DNA of 64,000 bases from Streptomyces sp. SKN60 (GCF_026236535.1 NZ_JAHTMW010000024.1:1-64000), one strand, 5' to 3'. Positions 30,494 to 41,610 are shown, numbered from the stretch's first letter. The notes: generated from the sequence alone by a model not told the origin. A program made the numbers and translations.

Positions 30494-30517
30494 CGCGTGA
30501 CGGGTAACGCGTGACGG
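30490..30517. repeat. 14-bp perfect tandem duplication
   Basis: GTAACGCGTGACGG occurs at 30490-30503 and again at 30504-30517. The first copy contains the TetR stop codon (TAA, 30491-30493). The second copy extends towards the stop of the convergent permease gene. Confidence 0.95.
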
Positions 30518-30531
30518 GTGTTCGGGGCGGG

Positions 30532-31446
30532 CTACTTCACAGCGCCCGCCATCACCCCGTTCACGAACTGCCGCTGGAAGGCGAAGAAGACGAGCAGCGG
30601 GATCACCATCGACACGAACGCGCCCGGCGCGAGCACGTCGACGTTGTTCCCGAACTGCCGGACCTGCTGCTGCAGCGCCACCGTGATCGGCGGCGACTGC
30701 GCGTCCGCGAAGATCAGCGCCACCAGCATGTCGTTCCACACCCACAGGAACTGGAAGATGCCGAGCGAGGCGACCGCCGGGCCGCCGAGCGGCAGCACCA
30801 CCCGGGTGAACAGGCGCAGCTCGCCCGCCCCGTCGAGCCGGGCGGCCTCCAGCAGCTCGCGCGGGATCTCCGCGAAGAAGTTCCGCAGCAGGAAGATCGC
30901 GAAGGGCAGGCCGAAGGCCGTGTGGAACAGCACCACGCCCAGCGTCGTCTCGAAGATCCCCACCGCGCCGAACAGCTTCGACACCGGTACGAGCGCCACC
31001 TGGACCGGCACCACGAGCAGCGCCACCACAAGCAGGAACCACCAGTCCCGGCCCGGGAAGTCCAGCCACGCGAAGGCGTAGCCGGCGAAGGCGCCGATCA
31101 CGATCACGAGGAGGGTGGCCGGGACGGTGATCAGGACCGTGGAGACGAGGGAGCCCGTGATGGCGTCGTTGGAGAGCAGCTCGCGGTAGTTCTCGGTGGT
31201 CAGCTCGGCCGGCGCGGCGAACACCCGCCACCAGCCGCTGGAGGAGATGTCGGAGGGCGAGCGGAGCGAGGAGAGCAGCAGCCCGACCGTCGGCATCAGC
31301 CAGAACAGCGCGACCAGGACCAGGAAGACGCGCAGCGCGCCGCCGGCGGCACGGCCGGCGAGCCGCGCCGCGAGCCCGGTGTTCCGGCTGCCGGGGCGGT
31401 CAGCGGTCGTGCTGCTCGCGCTGGTCACGCCGCTCGCGCTGCTCAT
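30532..31446 (-). CDS. sugar ABC importer permease, MalG type
   Basis: This 304-residue permease has six transmembrane helices. Its cytoplasmic EAA loop is ELLEAARLDGAGELRLFTRVVLPLGGP, given here in two joined blocks. It matches the MalG family of carbohydrate uptake permeases, which contact the ATPase through this loop. The ATG at 31446 overlaps the stop of the MalF-type gene (ATGA). No ATPase gene is linked. In Streptomyces the shared ATPase MsiK commonly serves such importers. Confidence 0.92.
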   Translation of the reverse strand: MSSASGVTSASSTTADRPGSRNTGLAARLAGRAAGGALRVFLVLVALFWLMPTVGLLLSSLRSPSDISSSGWWRVFAAPAELTTENYRELLSNDAITGSLVSTVLITVPATLLVIVIGAFAGYAFAWLDFPGRDWWFLLVVALLVVPVQVALVPVSKLFGAVGIFETTLGVVLFHTAFGLPFAIFLLRNFFAEIPRELLEAARLDGAGELRLFTRVVLPLGGPAVASLGIFQFLWVWNDMLVALIFADAQSPPITVALQQQVRQFGNNVDVLAPGAFVSMVIPLLVFFAFQRQFVNGVMAGAVK

Positions 31447-32846
31447 CGGCGGTTCTCCCTTCGCATACGGCGGATGTTCACGGCCATCACCGGCAGCACC
31501 AGCAACAGCAGCACCACGGCGATCGCCGAGCCCACCCCGAGGTCCGCGTCCGTCCCGAAGGACGAGCGGTAGAGCTGCAGCGCGAGCACGTTCGCGTCGT
31601 CCTGCGCCGAGCCCGGCGCGATGATGAAGACCAGGTCGAAGATCTTGAGGACGTTGATCATCAGGGTCACCAGGACGACGCCCAGGACCGGCGCGAGCAG
31701 CGGCACGGTGATCCGCCGGAACACCTGCCACTCGTTCGCCCCGTCGACCCGGGCCGCCTCCAGGACGTCACGCGGCAGCCCGGCGAGCCCGGCGGCGATG
31801 AGCACCATCGCGAACCCGGCCCACATCCACACGTAACTGCCGATGATGGCCGGCGTGACGAGGTTCGGGCCCAGCCACGAGACCCCGTTGTACTGCTCGC
31901 GGAAGTTGCTCGCGGGCAGGCGCAGGACGGCCCCCTCGGCGGCGGCGTCGAGGGTGAAGCCGCCGTCGGCGGCGGCCGTCGCCCGGGCCACCACGTGGCC
32001 GTCCTTCACCGCCTCGATGCGCAGCCCCTTGAGCCCGAGCTCCTTCGGGTCGACGCTGTTCGGCCGCCCGCCGCCGCCCCGGGTGAAGTCCAGCCACGCG
32101 ACGCCTTCGATCGTGTCCTTGACCCCCGCCGCCGGGGTACGGGCCGGGCGGGCGCCCTCCGGCATCTGCGCCGGGGCCACGCCGACCAGCGGAAGCCGGG
32201 CCACCTCGCCCGCGCGGACCGGGGACTTCGTCTCGTACCCGCCGCCGAGAGCCGCCTTCAGCGGGTGCACGGGGAGGGGGCGGGCGCGCGGGAAGACGGA
32301 GGCCTCGGCGAAGGTGTCGTGCACCCCGACCCAGACCGCGTTGGCGACCCCACGGTCCGGGTCCTGCTCGTACACGAGGCGGAAGATGATCCCGGCGGCG
32401 AGCATCGAGATCGCCATCGGCATGAAGACCACCAGCTTGAACGCCGTGCCCCAGCGCACCCGTTCGGTGAGCACGGCGAAGACCAGGCCGAGGGCCGTCG
32501 CCACGGTCGGCGCGAGCACCACCCAGATGAGGTTGTTGCGCAGCGCGGTGCGGATCGCGTCGTCCGTGAACAGCGCGACGTAGTTGTCGAGGCCCGCGAA
32601 GGAGTCCCCGGCCCGGTCGAAGAGGGAGCGCTGGACCGAGTACCCGATCGGGTAGACGACGAGCGCGCCGAGGAGGACGAGGGCCGGGAGCAGGAACAGC
32701 GCGGCGACGGCGGTGTGACGGGAGCGGGCGGACCGGGGGGCCTTGACCGGCTTGACGAGGCCGAGGGGTTCGGTGGACGAGGTGGACGCGGCGGACGTGG
32801 TCGGGGTGGACCCGGCGGACGTGGGGGACCCGGTGGGCGTGTCCAC
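31443..32846 (-). CDS. sugar ABC importer permease, MalF type with large insertion
   Basis: This 467-residue permease is about 150 residues longer than usual for actinobacterial homologues. Transmembrane helices 1-3 lie at about 45-75, 103-129 and 135-159. Helices 4-6 follow from about 329, and the EAA loop is EAARVDGANEWQVFRRITVP at 363-382. Residues about 172-322 form an insertion between helices 3 and 4. It faces outside and includes a beta-sandwich-like stretch (LKGLRIEAVKDGHVVARATA). E. coli MalF has a comparable P2 loop at this point that contacts the binding protein. The sequences look unrelated. The gene overlaps its downstream partner. Confidence 0.9.
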   Translation of the reverse strand: MDTPTGSPTSAGSTPTTSAASTSSTEPLGLVKPVKAPRSARSRHTAVAALFLLPALVLLGALVVYPIGYSVQRSLFDRAGDSFAGLDNYVALFTDDAIRTALRNNLIWVVLAPTVATALGLVFAVLTERVRWGTAFKLVVFMPMAISMLAAGIIFRLVYEQDPDRGVANAVWVGVHDTFAEASVFPRARPLPVHPLKAALGGGYETKSPVRAGEVARLPLVGVAPAQMPEGARPARTPAAGVKDTIEGVAWLDFTRGGGGRPNSVDPKELGLKGLRIEAVKDGHVVARATAAADGGFTLDAAAEGAVLRLPASNFREQYNGVSWLGPNLVTPAIIGSYVWMWAGFAMVLIAAGLAGLPRDVLEAARVDGANEWQVFRRITVPLLAPVLGVVLVTLMINVLKIFDLVFIIAPGSAQDDANVLALQLYRSSFGTDADLGVGSAIAVVLLLLVLPVMAVNIRRMRRENRR

Positions 32847-32849
32847 CGG

Positions 32850-34205
32850 TCAGCCCTTGTACGCCTTGGCCGCGTCGGCCTCGAGCCGGGCCTGGGTCCC
32901 CGCCACGTCCTTCGGGTTCTTCAGGAAGTCCTGGAGCGCCTTCCACTCGCCCTTGCCGGGCGTGCCGCCGAAGGACTGCGGCATCTGGTCCGACATGTCG
33001 AAGCGGAAGGAGTCGCCCGAGCCGATCAGCGCCTTCGCGATGGTCCGCTGCACCTCGTTCGGATACGCGGCCGGGTCCAGCGCCTTGTTGGGGGACAGGA
33101 AGCCGCCCTCGGCCGCCCAGATCCGCGCCGCGTCGGGCGAGGCGAGGAAGGTGAGCAGTGCCTGCGCGCCCTTGGTGTCCTTCAGGGCCACCGCCGCGTC
33201 GCCGCCGGTCACCACGGGCGCGGAGCCGTCGCCGACGGCCGGGAACGGGAACACCTTCGCGTCCGTACCGATCTTGGCGCCGGTCTCGGCGATGTTCACG
33301 GCCGAGAAGTCGCCCTCGAAGACCATGGCGGCCTTGGCCTGGTCACCGCCCGTGAAGGTCTGCGTCACGGACACCGGGAACTCGGTCTGCAGCGCGCCGT
33401 TGGTGCCGCCCGCGATGAGGCCCGGCTTGCCGAACAGCTCGGCGAGGGTGGTCAGCGCCTGGGCGACCGACGGGTCGGTCCACTTGAGCTGGTGCTTCGC
33501 GAGCCGGTCGTACTTCTCCGGCCCGGCCTGGGAGAGATAGACGTTCTCGAACCAGTCGGTGAGCGTCCAGCCGTCCGCGCCGCCGACCGAGACGGGCGTG
33601 ACGCCCGAGGCGGAGATCGTCTCGGCGGTCGCGAGGAAGTCCTTCCATGTCTTCGGCGTAGCTGCGCCCGCGTTCTCGAAGGTGGCGGTGTTGTACCAGA
33701 CCAGGGACTTGTTGGCCGCCTTGAAGTACACCCCGTACGAGGTGCCGTCGACGGCGCCGAGGTCCTGCCAGCCCTTCGAGTAGTTCGCCGTCAGCTGGGC
33801 CTTCGCCTCCGGCCCGAGCGGCTTCAGCCACTTCTGCGCGGCGGCCTGCTGGATCGCGCCGACCTGCGGCAGCATCGCCACGTCGGGCGGCGAGCCGCCG
33901 GCGATCTTCGTCCCGAGGAAGTTCACGATCGGGTCCTGGGCGGGCACGAAGGTGACGGTCGCGCCGGTGCGCTTCTCGAACTCCTTCAGGACCTTGGTGA
34001 AGTTCGCCTGTTCGGGGCCGGTCCAGACGGCGGCGACCTCGATCTTCTCCCCCTTGAGGGAGGGCAGCGCGACCCCGGGCGCGCTGGTCTTCGGCGCGGG
34101 CTTTTCCGGGCCGCCGTCGCCGTCACCACCGCCTCCGCAGCCGGCCGCCGCGAGCACGGCGACCGCCGCCAGCACACCGAGTCGAAGAGTTCTGCCGTTA
34201 CGCAT
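32850..34205 (-). CDS. sugar-binding lipoprotein of ABC importer
   Basis: This 451-residue extracellular solute-binding protein has a signal peptide with lipobox LAAAGC and lipidated Cys23, then a Gly/Asp-rich linker. The mature part matches family 1 binding proteins (FEKRTGATVTFVPAQDP, GGSPPDVAMLPQVG). It delivers a sugar or oligosaccharide to the two permeases encoded next, starting with a gene only three bases downstream. The substrate is not evident, and no LacI-type regulator adjoins the operon. Confidence 0.92.
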   Translation of the reverse strand: MRNGRTLRLGVLAAVAVLAAAGCGGGGDGDGGPEKPAPKTSAPGVALPSLKGEKIEVAAVWTGPEQANFTKVLKEFEKRTGATVTFVPAQDPIVNFLGTKIAGGSPPDVAMLPQVGAIQQAAAQKWLKPLGPEAKAQLTANYSKGWQDLGAVDGTSYGVYFKAANKSLVWYNTATFENAGAATPKTWKDFLATAETISASGVTPVSVGGADGWTLTDWFENVYLSQAGPEKYDRLAKHQLKWTDPSVAQALTTLAELFGKPGLIAGGTNGALQTEFPVSVTQTFTGGDQAKAAMVFEGDFSAVNIAETGAKIGTDAKVFPFPAVGDGSAPVVTGGDAAVALKDTKGAQALLTFLASPDAARIWAAEGGFLSPNKALDPAAYPNEVQRTIAKALIGSGDSFRFDMSDQMPQSFGGTPGKGEWKALQDFLKNPKDVAGTQARLEADAAKAYKG

Positions 34206-34398
34206 CCGAGCCCCGCCTCTCCCGCGTCTTCCGGTCCCGTGCCCTCAGGTCTACGCGCGGCGCCGGAGGCCCGCAAGGCCGCCTTCGGGGTGGGGCGGGG
34301 GATCGTGATCGGCTCGTGACGTGCCGTCAAGTGCGGTACGGGGGTGGGCTGGAGGGGTGGTGGAGGCGGGCTTGAGGGGCGGTGGAGCGGGCGGGGGC

Positions 34399-37300
34399 TC
34401 AGGCCGGGGCCGGGGACACCAGCGGGGGTATCGGGGTCGCGTCCACCGAGCGGGCCGCGCGGTCGAGGGCGCTGGCGAGGAGGGCCAGGTCGGTGGGGCC
34501 GTTGCCGAGTTCGCGGACCGGGCGGCGGGTCGGCGGGTCGCCCATGCGGTCCCATTCCAGGGGGACGACCGTGGGGCGCAGGGTGGCCGTGCGGGGGATG
34601 CGGCCGGTGACCCGGCCGGTCTGGAACGGGGTCACTCGGCCGTCCGGGTGGCCGAGCCGGCCGCGTCCCGGCCGGGGCTCGTCCGGGCCGGGGGCCGCGG
34701 GCGGCGGGTCCAGGACGATCCGGAGCCGCGCGCCGTGCGCCAGCTCGGTGTCGGCCGTGCGGTCCGGGCGGGCCGAGGCCGCGATCAGGTGCACCCCGAG
34801 CCGCGCCCCGTTGCGCGCGACCGCCTCCAGGGCCCGCACCACGGACCCGGCCGCCGGCCGGCCCGGCGCACCGAGCGCGGGGGCGACCAGGGCGTCGAAG
34901 TCGTCCACGAGGACCACCAGCCGCGGCAGCGCACCCGCCCCCTCGGCGGCGGGTCCGCTGCGCACCGGGTCGGTGCGGCTGCTCGCCGTGTCCCCGAGCA
35001 GGCTGTCGGTGGTGAGCCGCAGCGTGCGGCTGCTGGGCCGGTCGCCGAGCAGGTCGGCGCCGGGCGGGGGCGTGCGGTCGCCGGTGCCCGTACGGGGGAG
35101 GCGGCCGCTCGGGCGGTCGCCGAGGAGGTCCGCTCCCGGCGGCGGTGTGCGGTACGCGGTGGTGTCGGCCTGCTGGTCGTACACCTCGCGGCCCGCCGTG
35201 CGGTGGCTGCGGGTGCTGGGAACGTCGCCGATGGCGCCGTCGGCGGCGGTGCGCAGGGTGCGCCCGCTGGGCCGGTCGCCCACGAGGTCGGCGCCCGAAC
35301 GGGCGTCGGGGACGCGGGCGGTGGCCCGGCCGCCGGCCGGCGGGACGGACTCGGCCGGGCTCGGGGAGCGCTGGCCGATCAGCCGGGCCGAGCGGCGGTC
35401 CGCGAAGTGGGCGTCGCCGAGGAGTTCTGCGCGGCGCTTCAGTTCGGCGCCTAGCGCCTGGGCGAACTCCCGCATCCGCACCGGGTCGGAGGCCACCAGG
35501 TGCTCGGTGACGTGCGGCAGCTCCGTACAGGCCGCGAGGCCCTCGCCGCGCTCGCCGCCCGCGCCGTCGACGAGGAGCAGGCCGAGGCGGTCGGGGCGGG
35601 CCCCGGCGGCGAGGGAGGCGGCGACGGCGCGCAGGAGTTCGGTGCGGCCGCTGCCCGCCGGGCCCTCGACGAGGAGGTGCGGGCCCTCCTGGGTGAGGTC
35701 GACGGCGACCGGGCCGCGCGGGCCGGCGCCCAGGACGGCGGTGCCGTCGGCGGCGGAGGCCCAGCGGGCCATCAGGGAGGCGGGCGTGGCCCGGGCGAGG
35801 CCGAGCTCGTCGAGCAGCCGGGCCGACAGGGGCAGGGCGGCGGCCGCCCGGCCCGTACCGGCGCCCGCGCCCGTCTCCGTACGCAAAGGGGCGAGGGCGC
35901 GGCCGAAACGCTCGGCCCAGGCCACCGACACCGCGTCGACGACACCGACCGTGCCGTGCCCCGCGGCCCGCCCGCCCGCCGTGCGCAGCAGCCGCAGCGC
36001 GGTCGCCACGTCGCCGCTGAGCAGGGCGGCCGCCCCGCACTCGCGGAAGGCGAGGGACGCGGCGCAGGCCGTCTCGTAGGTGGCGGCGACCGGGGAGGCG
36101 GGGGAGGCGGCGGGCGCCTCGGCCAGGCAGAGCAGATGGATGCCGGCGGCGGGACCGGCCCCGGCGAGCCGCGCCGCGGTCTCGCGGAGCGCGGCGGAGC
36201 CCGGGTCGCCGTCGACGATCACGACGGTCTCGGGGCCCTCGTGGCGCGCGGCGGCCTCCGCCACGGCGGCCCGGTCGGCGCTGGGCCAGCCGGGGCCGAG
36301 CGGCCCGTCGTCGAGCCGCCGGGTGAGCTCGGTGAACCGGGCGTGGGCCTGGTCGCGGTCGTACGCGAGCAGCAGCCGGCAGTCCTGGCCGTGCGCCGGG
36401 CGGGTGTGCGGCAGCCAGCCGAGCCAGGCCCAGTCCCGGCGCCGCTCCTCCAGGGGACGGTTGCGGTCGGCGCTGACCAGGACGATCTCCAGGTCGGCGG
36501 GGGAGTGCAGGGCGGCCAGCTGGGCCACCACGGAACGGGCCAGGCCGCCGAGCCGGGGCGCCGGCCCGGCGAGGCCGAGCGAGCCCGCCTCGCGCAGCCC
36601 GACGGTGACGGGCACGCCGGACAGGTCGGTGCGGTCGGTGGTGCCGAGCCGGACCACCAGGGCCTCGGGGTGGCCGGGGCCCCGCTCCCACAGGCGCGGG
36701 CCGGGGCCGAGCGCGGTGAGCAGGACCGCGGCGGGATCGGGCCAGCTGTCGGGGGCGGGCAGGGCGGCGCCTCCGCCGCCGGGCGCGGCGCCGGGGCGGG
36801 CGCCGGCGGCGAAGGCCGGCACCGGGGCCACGCCGTACTCGCCGTCCCGGTCCTCGTCCCGGCCGCCCGCGAGCCGCCGGGCCCAGGCACCGAGGCCGCG
36901 GCGGCGGGTCTGCCGGGTCCTGCTGTGGGACTCGGCCTCGCCGGCGGAGTCGGAGTCGGAGTCGGCGGGCTCCGCCACGCGCGCGTGGGCGGGGGGACAG
37001 TCGCCCCGGCCGTGGTCTTCGTCCTCCACGCGTGCGTACGGCACGGGGCCCGCGCCCGGCGGCGCCTCGCCCGGCTCCGCCGTACCGCCCGGGTCCTCCG
37101 GGGCGCGCAGGGCGACCCGCAGATGGCCCTCGCCGTCGGGGGCGGTCGGCAGCCGGACCTCGTCCGCGCCGGAGTCGGCGCCGGGGCTCGCGTCGGCGCC
37201 CGCGCCCCCGCCCGTACGCGTACCTGCACTCGTGCCCGTACCGCCGGATCCGCCGGAGGACAGGCGCAGGGCGGACTCGCCGACCCGGAGGGTGCCGCCG

Positions 37301-37857
37301 GGCGGGAAGCGGACGGGCCGGGGGCCGACCGGGGTGCCGTCGAGGGTCGTGCCGTTGGTGGAGCCCTGGTCGGTGACCGTGACCCGGCCGTCGGGGCCGA
37401 CCGTCACGGTGCAGTGGACCCGCGAGACATCCGGGTCGTCGAGCGGAACGTCCGCGTCCACAGAACGGCCGATTCTGATCGCTCCGCCGTTCGCCCCGCC
37501 GTGCAGCAGATGCACCCCGCCGGCGTCCGGGCCCGCCACCACGTGCAGCCGGGCCGGGGCGCCCTCGCCCATGACCTCGGCCATGACCTCGTCCGGGCCG
37601 GGCACCTGGAGGGAGAGCACCGCCCCGTCGACCAGTGGCGGCTCGCCCAGCAGACAGCGGCGGGTGTCGAGGCGCTTCTCGCCCGCGTACAGCACGGTGG
37701 TGCCGGAGGAGGAGGTGTCGGGGCCGGAGACGGCCGCGGCGAGCGAGGAGGCCACGGCGGCCAGCTCGGTCCCCGCGGGCGCGGTGACGAGCACGTCGCA
37801 GGCGCGCCCAGCGCCGTGGCCGGCGTGCGGCGCGAGGACGGTCAGCCGGATCTGCAT
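34399..37857 (-). CDS. FHA domain / EccC-like FtsK-SpoIIIE ATPase fusion
   Basis: This is a 1152-residue protein. Residues 1 to about 88 are ubiquitin-like (MQIRLTVLAPHAGHG...). Residues about 100-200 are a canonical FHA domain (IRIGRSVDADVPL, SRVHC, STNGTTLDG), which binds phosphothreonine. An acidic low-complexity linker leads to an EccC-like FtsK/SpoIIIE region (WLGWLPHTRP). Its P-loop near 731-738 reads GPAGSGRT, with Arg in place of the Walker Lys. Walker B is LVVLVDDFD near 980. Between them, at about 855-940, repeats of GADLLGDRPSGR interrupt the domain. No membrane helix is evident. It is divergent from the two kinases, its likely phosphorylation partners. Confidence 0.85.
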   Translation of the reverse strand: MQIRLTVLAPHAGHGAGRACDVLVTAPAGTELAAVASSLAAAVSGPDTSSSGTTVLYAGEKRLDTRRCLLGEPPLVDGAVLSLQVPGPDEVMAEVMGEGAPARLHVVAGPDAGGVHLLHGGANGGAIRIGRSVDADVPLDDPDVSRVHCTVTVGPDGRVTVTDQGSTNGTTLDGTPVGPRPVRFPPGGTLRVGESALRLSSGGSGGTGTSAGTRTGGGAGADASPGADSGADEVRLPTAPDGEGHLRVALRAPEDPGGTAEPGEAPPGAGPVPYARVEDEDHGRGDCPPAHARVAEPADSDSDSAGEAESHSRTRQTRRRGLGAWARRLAGGRDEDRDGEYGVAPVPAFAAGARPGAAPGGGGAALPAPDSWPDPAAVLLTALGPGPRLWERGPGHPEALVVRLGTTDRTDLSGVPVTVGLREAGSLGLAGPAPRLGGLARSVVAQLAALHSPADLEIVLVSADRNRPLEERRRDWAWLGWLPHTRPAHGQDCRLLLAYDRDQAHARFTELTRRLDDGPLGPGWPSADRAAVAEAAARHEGPETVVIVDGDPGSAALRETAARLAGAGPAAGIHLLCLAEAPAASPASPVAATYETACAASLAFRECGAAALLSGDVATALRLLRTAGGRAAGHGTVGVVDAVSVAWAERFGRALAPLRTETGAGAGTGRAAAALPLSARLLDELGLARATPASLMARWASAADGTAVLGAGPRGPVAVDLTQEGPHLLVEGPAGSGRTELLRAVAASLAAGARPDRLGLLLVDGAGGERGEGLAACTELPHVTEHLVASDPVRMREFAQALGAELKRRAELLGDAHFADRRSARLIGQRSPSPAESVPPAGGRATARVPDARSGADLVGDRPSGRTLRTAADGAIGDVPSTRSHRTAGREVYDQQADTTAYRTPPPGADLLGDRPSGRLPRTGTGDRTPPPGADLLGDRPSSRTLRLTTDSLLGDTASSRTDPVRSGPAAEGAGALPRLVVLVDDFDALVAPALGAPGRPAAGSVVRALEAVARNGARLGVHLIAASARPDRTADTELAHGARLRIVLDPPPAAPGPDEPRPGRGRLGHPDGRVTPFQTGRVTGRIPRTATLRPTVVPLEWDRMGDPPTRRPVRELGNGPTDLALLASALDRAARSVDATPIPPLVSPAPA

Positions 37858-38369
37858 CGCCGTCAGCGGTCCCTTCTGCGCGGCGCGCCCGGCAGGGGAC
37901 AGGACCGCTGGCTCCCCCCACCCGGCGCGGACGCGTCGTCCGGTACAGGTCGGCACGGGGCCGGGGCTCCCGACCCCGACACGACGTGCTGTACGCATCC
38001 TCGCACCTGCCACTGACAACCCGCCCCCGGGTCGCCTCCAAGTGATCTTGTTCGGTCGCCGATGGACGCTATTTCGCCTGGTTGCGTATGGCTCGCAGCA
38101 CTTACGGCAACCCCGGCCGCGCTCTCGGCGTCTTCTCTTCGGACGGGTTTCGGACGCGCCTCAGGTGCGTTTCGGACATGTACGGCACCGGTGCGGCACC
38201 GGGGGCGGCCGGGGAATCGGCCGTCCTGCGGACGGTCGATGACACGTTCGGCGGCACCGGACAGGCCCTAAAGTGGGTCGGACACCCGGACGGGTCACAG
38301 AACACACAGGGACTCCGGGGACACTTCGACGGACCACCCCAGGACCACGATCAGCAGGGAGCGCGTGAC
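37858..38369. other. divergent intergenic region, FHA ATPase / pkaA
   Basis: This 512-bp region lies between divergent signalling genes. A weak promoter candidate for pkaA is TTCGGC (38247-38252) and TAAAGT (38269-38274) with a 16-bp spacer. No convincing gene is present, although the pkaA frame stays open upstream with low-quality coding sequence. AGGGAG before the GTG at 38370 is the ribosome-binding site. Confidence 0.45.
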
Positions 38370-40157
<1,788 letters not shown>

Positions 40158-40194
40158 GAGGGCCCCGGCGGACGGTCGGGGTATCGATTTGTCG

Positions 40195-40224
40195 ACTTCC
40201 GAGGGGTGATTTCCCCTCGGAAGT
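40195..40224 (+). terminator. hairpin between pkaA and pkaB
   Basis: ACTTCCGAGGGG (40195-40206) pairs perfectly with CCCCTCGGAAGT (40213-40224) around TGATTT. It has no T tract. It may terminate or attenuate pkaA transcription or stabilise the upstream mRNA end. Confidence 0.7.
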
Positions 40225-40285
40225 GCCGGTCGACGCCCTCGGACGCGTAACTTTGACGCGAACCGCAGCCGCTGAGGGAGCAGTC

Positions 40286-41530
40286 TTGGCACGGAATATC
40301 GGCAGCCGCTACACGGCCCACCAGATCCTCGGGCGGGGCAGCGCCGGCACGGTGTGGCTCGGCGAGGGCCCCGAGGGCCCCGTCGCCATCAAGCTGCTGC
40401 GCGAGGACCTCGCCTCCGACCAGGAACTCGTCGGCCGTTTCGTCCAGGAGCGCACCGCGCTGCTCGGGCTCGACCACCCGCACGTCGTCTCCGTCCGCGA
40501 CCTCGTCGTCGACGGCAACGACCTCGCGCTCGTCATGGACCTGGTCCGCGGCACCGATCTGCGCACCCGCCTCGACCGCGAGCGCCGGCTCGCCCCCGAG
40601 GCCGCCGTCGCGATCATCGCCGACGTCGCCGACGGTCTCGCCGCCGCCCACAAGGCGGGTGTCGTGCACCGCGACGTCAAGCCCGAGAACATCCTGCTCG
40701 ACATGGAGGGCCCGCTCGGCCCCGGCGGCGCGCACCCCGCCCTCCTCACCGACTTCGGCGTCGCCAAGCTCATCGACACCCCCGGCCGCACCAAGGCCAC
40801 CCGGATCATCGGCACCCCCGACTACCTCGCCCCCGAGATCGTCGAGGGCCTGCCGCCGCGCGCCGCCGTCGACATCTACGCCCTCGCGACGGTGCTGTAC
40901 GAGCTGCTCGCCGGGTTCACCCCGTTCGGCGGCGGCCACCCCGGCGCCGTCCTGCGCCGCCACGTCACCGAGACCGTCGTCCCGCTCCCCGGCATCCCCG
41001 AGGAGCTGTGGCAGCTGCTCGTCCAGTGCCTGGCCAAGGCCCCCGCCTCCCGGCTGCGCGCCTCCGAGCTCGGCAGCCGGCTGCGGGACGTGCTGCCGAT
41101 GCTCAAGGGCATCCCGCCGCTCGACGTCGACGAGCCGGACGCGGACCCGGCGACGGAGCCGGAGGACGAGCCGTACGCCACCAACGGCGGCACGGGCGGC
41201 ACCGGCGAACCGGCCCCGCGCCGCGCCGCCGTCCCCCTGGTGCCGGGCGCCTCGACCGACTCCAACCGCGACACCCACACCTCCATGCGGGTCCCCGGCC
41301 CCGACGAACTCTCCGGCGGCCCCCTCGGCACCGCCCGCGCCCCCCGCTCGGCGAGCGCCCGCCGCCCCGGCTCGGCCCGCCACAAGGCGGACGCGGTCCG
41401 CAAGCGCCGTATCACCCTCACCGTCGCCGCCGTCGTCATCGCCGGCGCGCTCGGCGCCGGCGGCTACGTCGCGGCCACGGCCGGCGACGACGCCCCACCG
41501 CAGGACTCGAAGCAGTCGCAGCAGCCGTAG
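40286..41530 (+). CDS. pkaB: Ser/Thr protein kinase PkaB
   Basis: This 414-residue Hanks-type kinase has the glycine loop GRGSAGTV, VAIKLL lysine, catalytic Asp130 (HRDVKPEN), DFG and APE. A juxtamembrane Gly/Thr-rich linker leads to a transmembrane helix near 384-405 (TLTVAAVVIAGALGAGGYVAA). A very short outside tail ends in Gln/Pro. The rare TTG start at 40286 is supported by GAGGGAG upstream and by the match of the N-terminus to PkaA-type kinases. It is likely to act with PkaA and the FHA ATPase. Confidence 0.92.
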   Translation: MARNIGSRYTAHQILGRGSAGTVWLGEGPEGPVAIKLLREDLASDQELVGRFVQERTALLGLDHPHVVSVRDLVVDGNDLALVMDLVRGTDLRTRLDRERRLAPEAAVAIIADVADGLAAAHKAGVVHRDVKPENILLDMEGPLGPGGAHPALLTDFGVAKLIDTPGRTKATRIIGTPDYLAPEIVEGLPPRAAVDIYALATVLYELLAGFTPFGGGHPGAVLRRHVTETVVPLPGIPEELWQLLVQCLAKAPASRLRASELGSRLRDVLPMLKGIPPLDVDEPDADPATEPEDEPYATNGGTGGTGEPAPRRAAVPLVPGASTDSNRDTHTSMRVPGPDELSGGPLGTARAPRSASARRPGSARHKADAVRKRRITLTVAAVVIAGALGAGGYVAATAGDDAPPQDSKQSQQP

Positions 41531-41610
41531 GAGGCGCCTCGAAGGGCCTCGCGGGGCCTGACGGCCGAAGAGGAGTCCGGGTCGGGGCGCGGAGCCGTTA
41601 CGCTGGACGC

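Noticed and set aside
26586..34205. Horizontally acquired island
   Set aside because: GC content and codon use look like the neighbours, and no integrase, tRNA or flanking repeat is present.
33986..38041. 1351-codon minus-strand frame over the FHA ATPase and binding-protein region
   Set aside because: It is out of frame with the FHA/EccC motifs and consists of Arg/Pro/Gly-rich shadow sequence.
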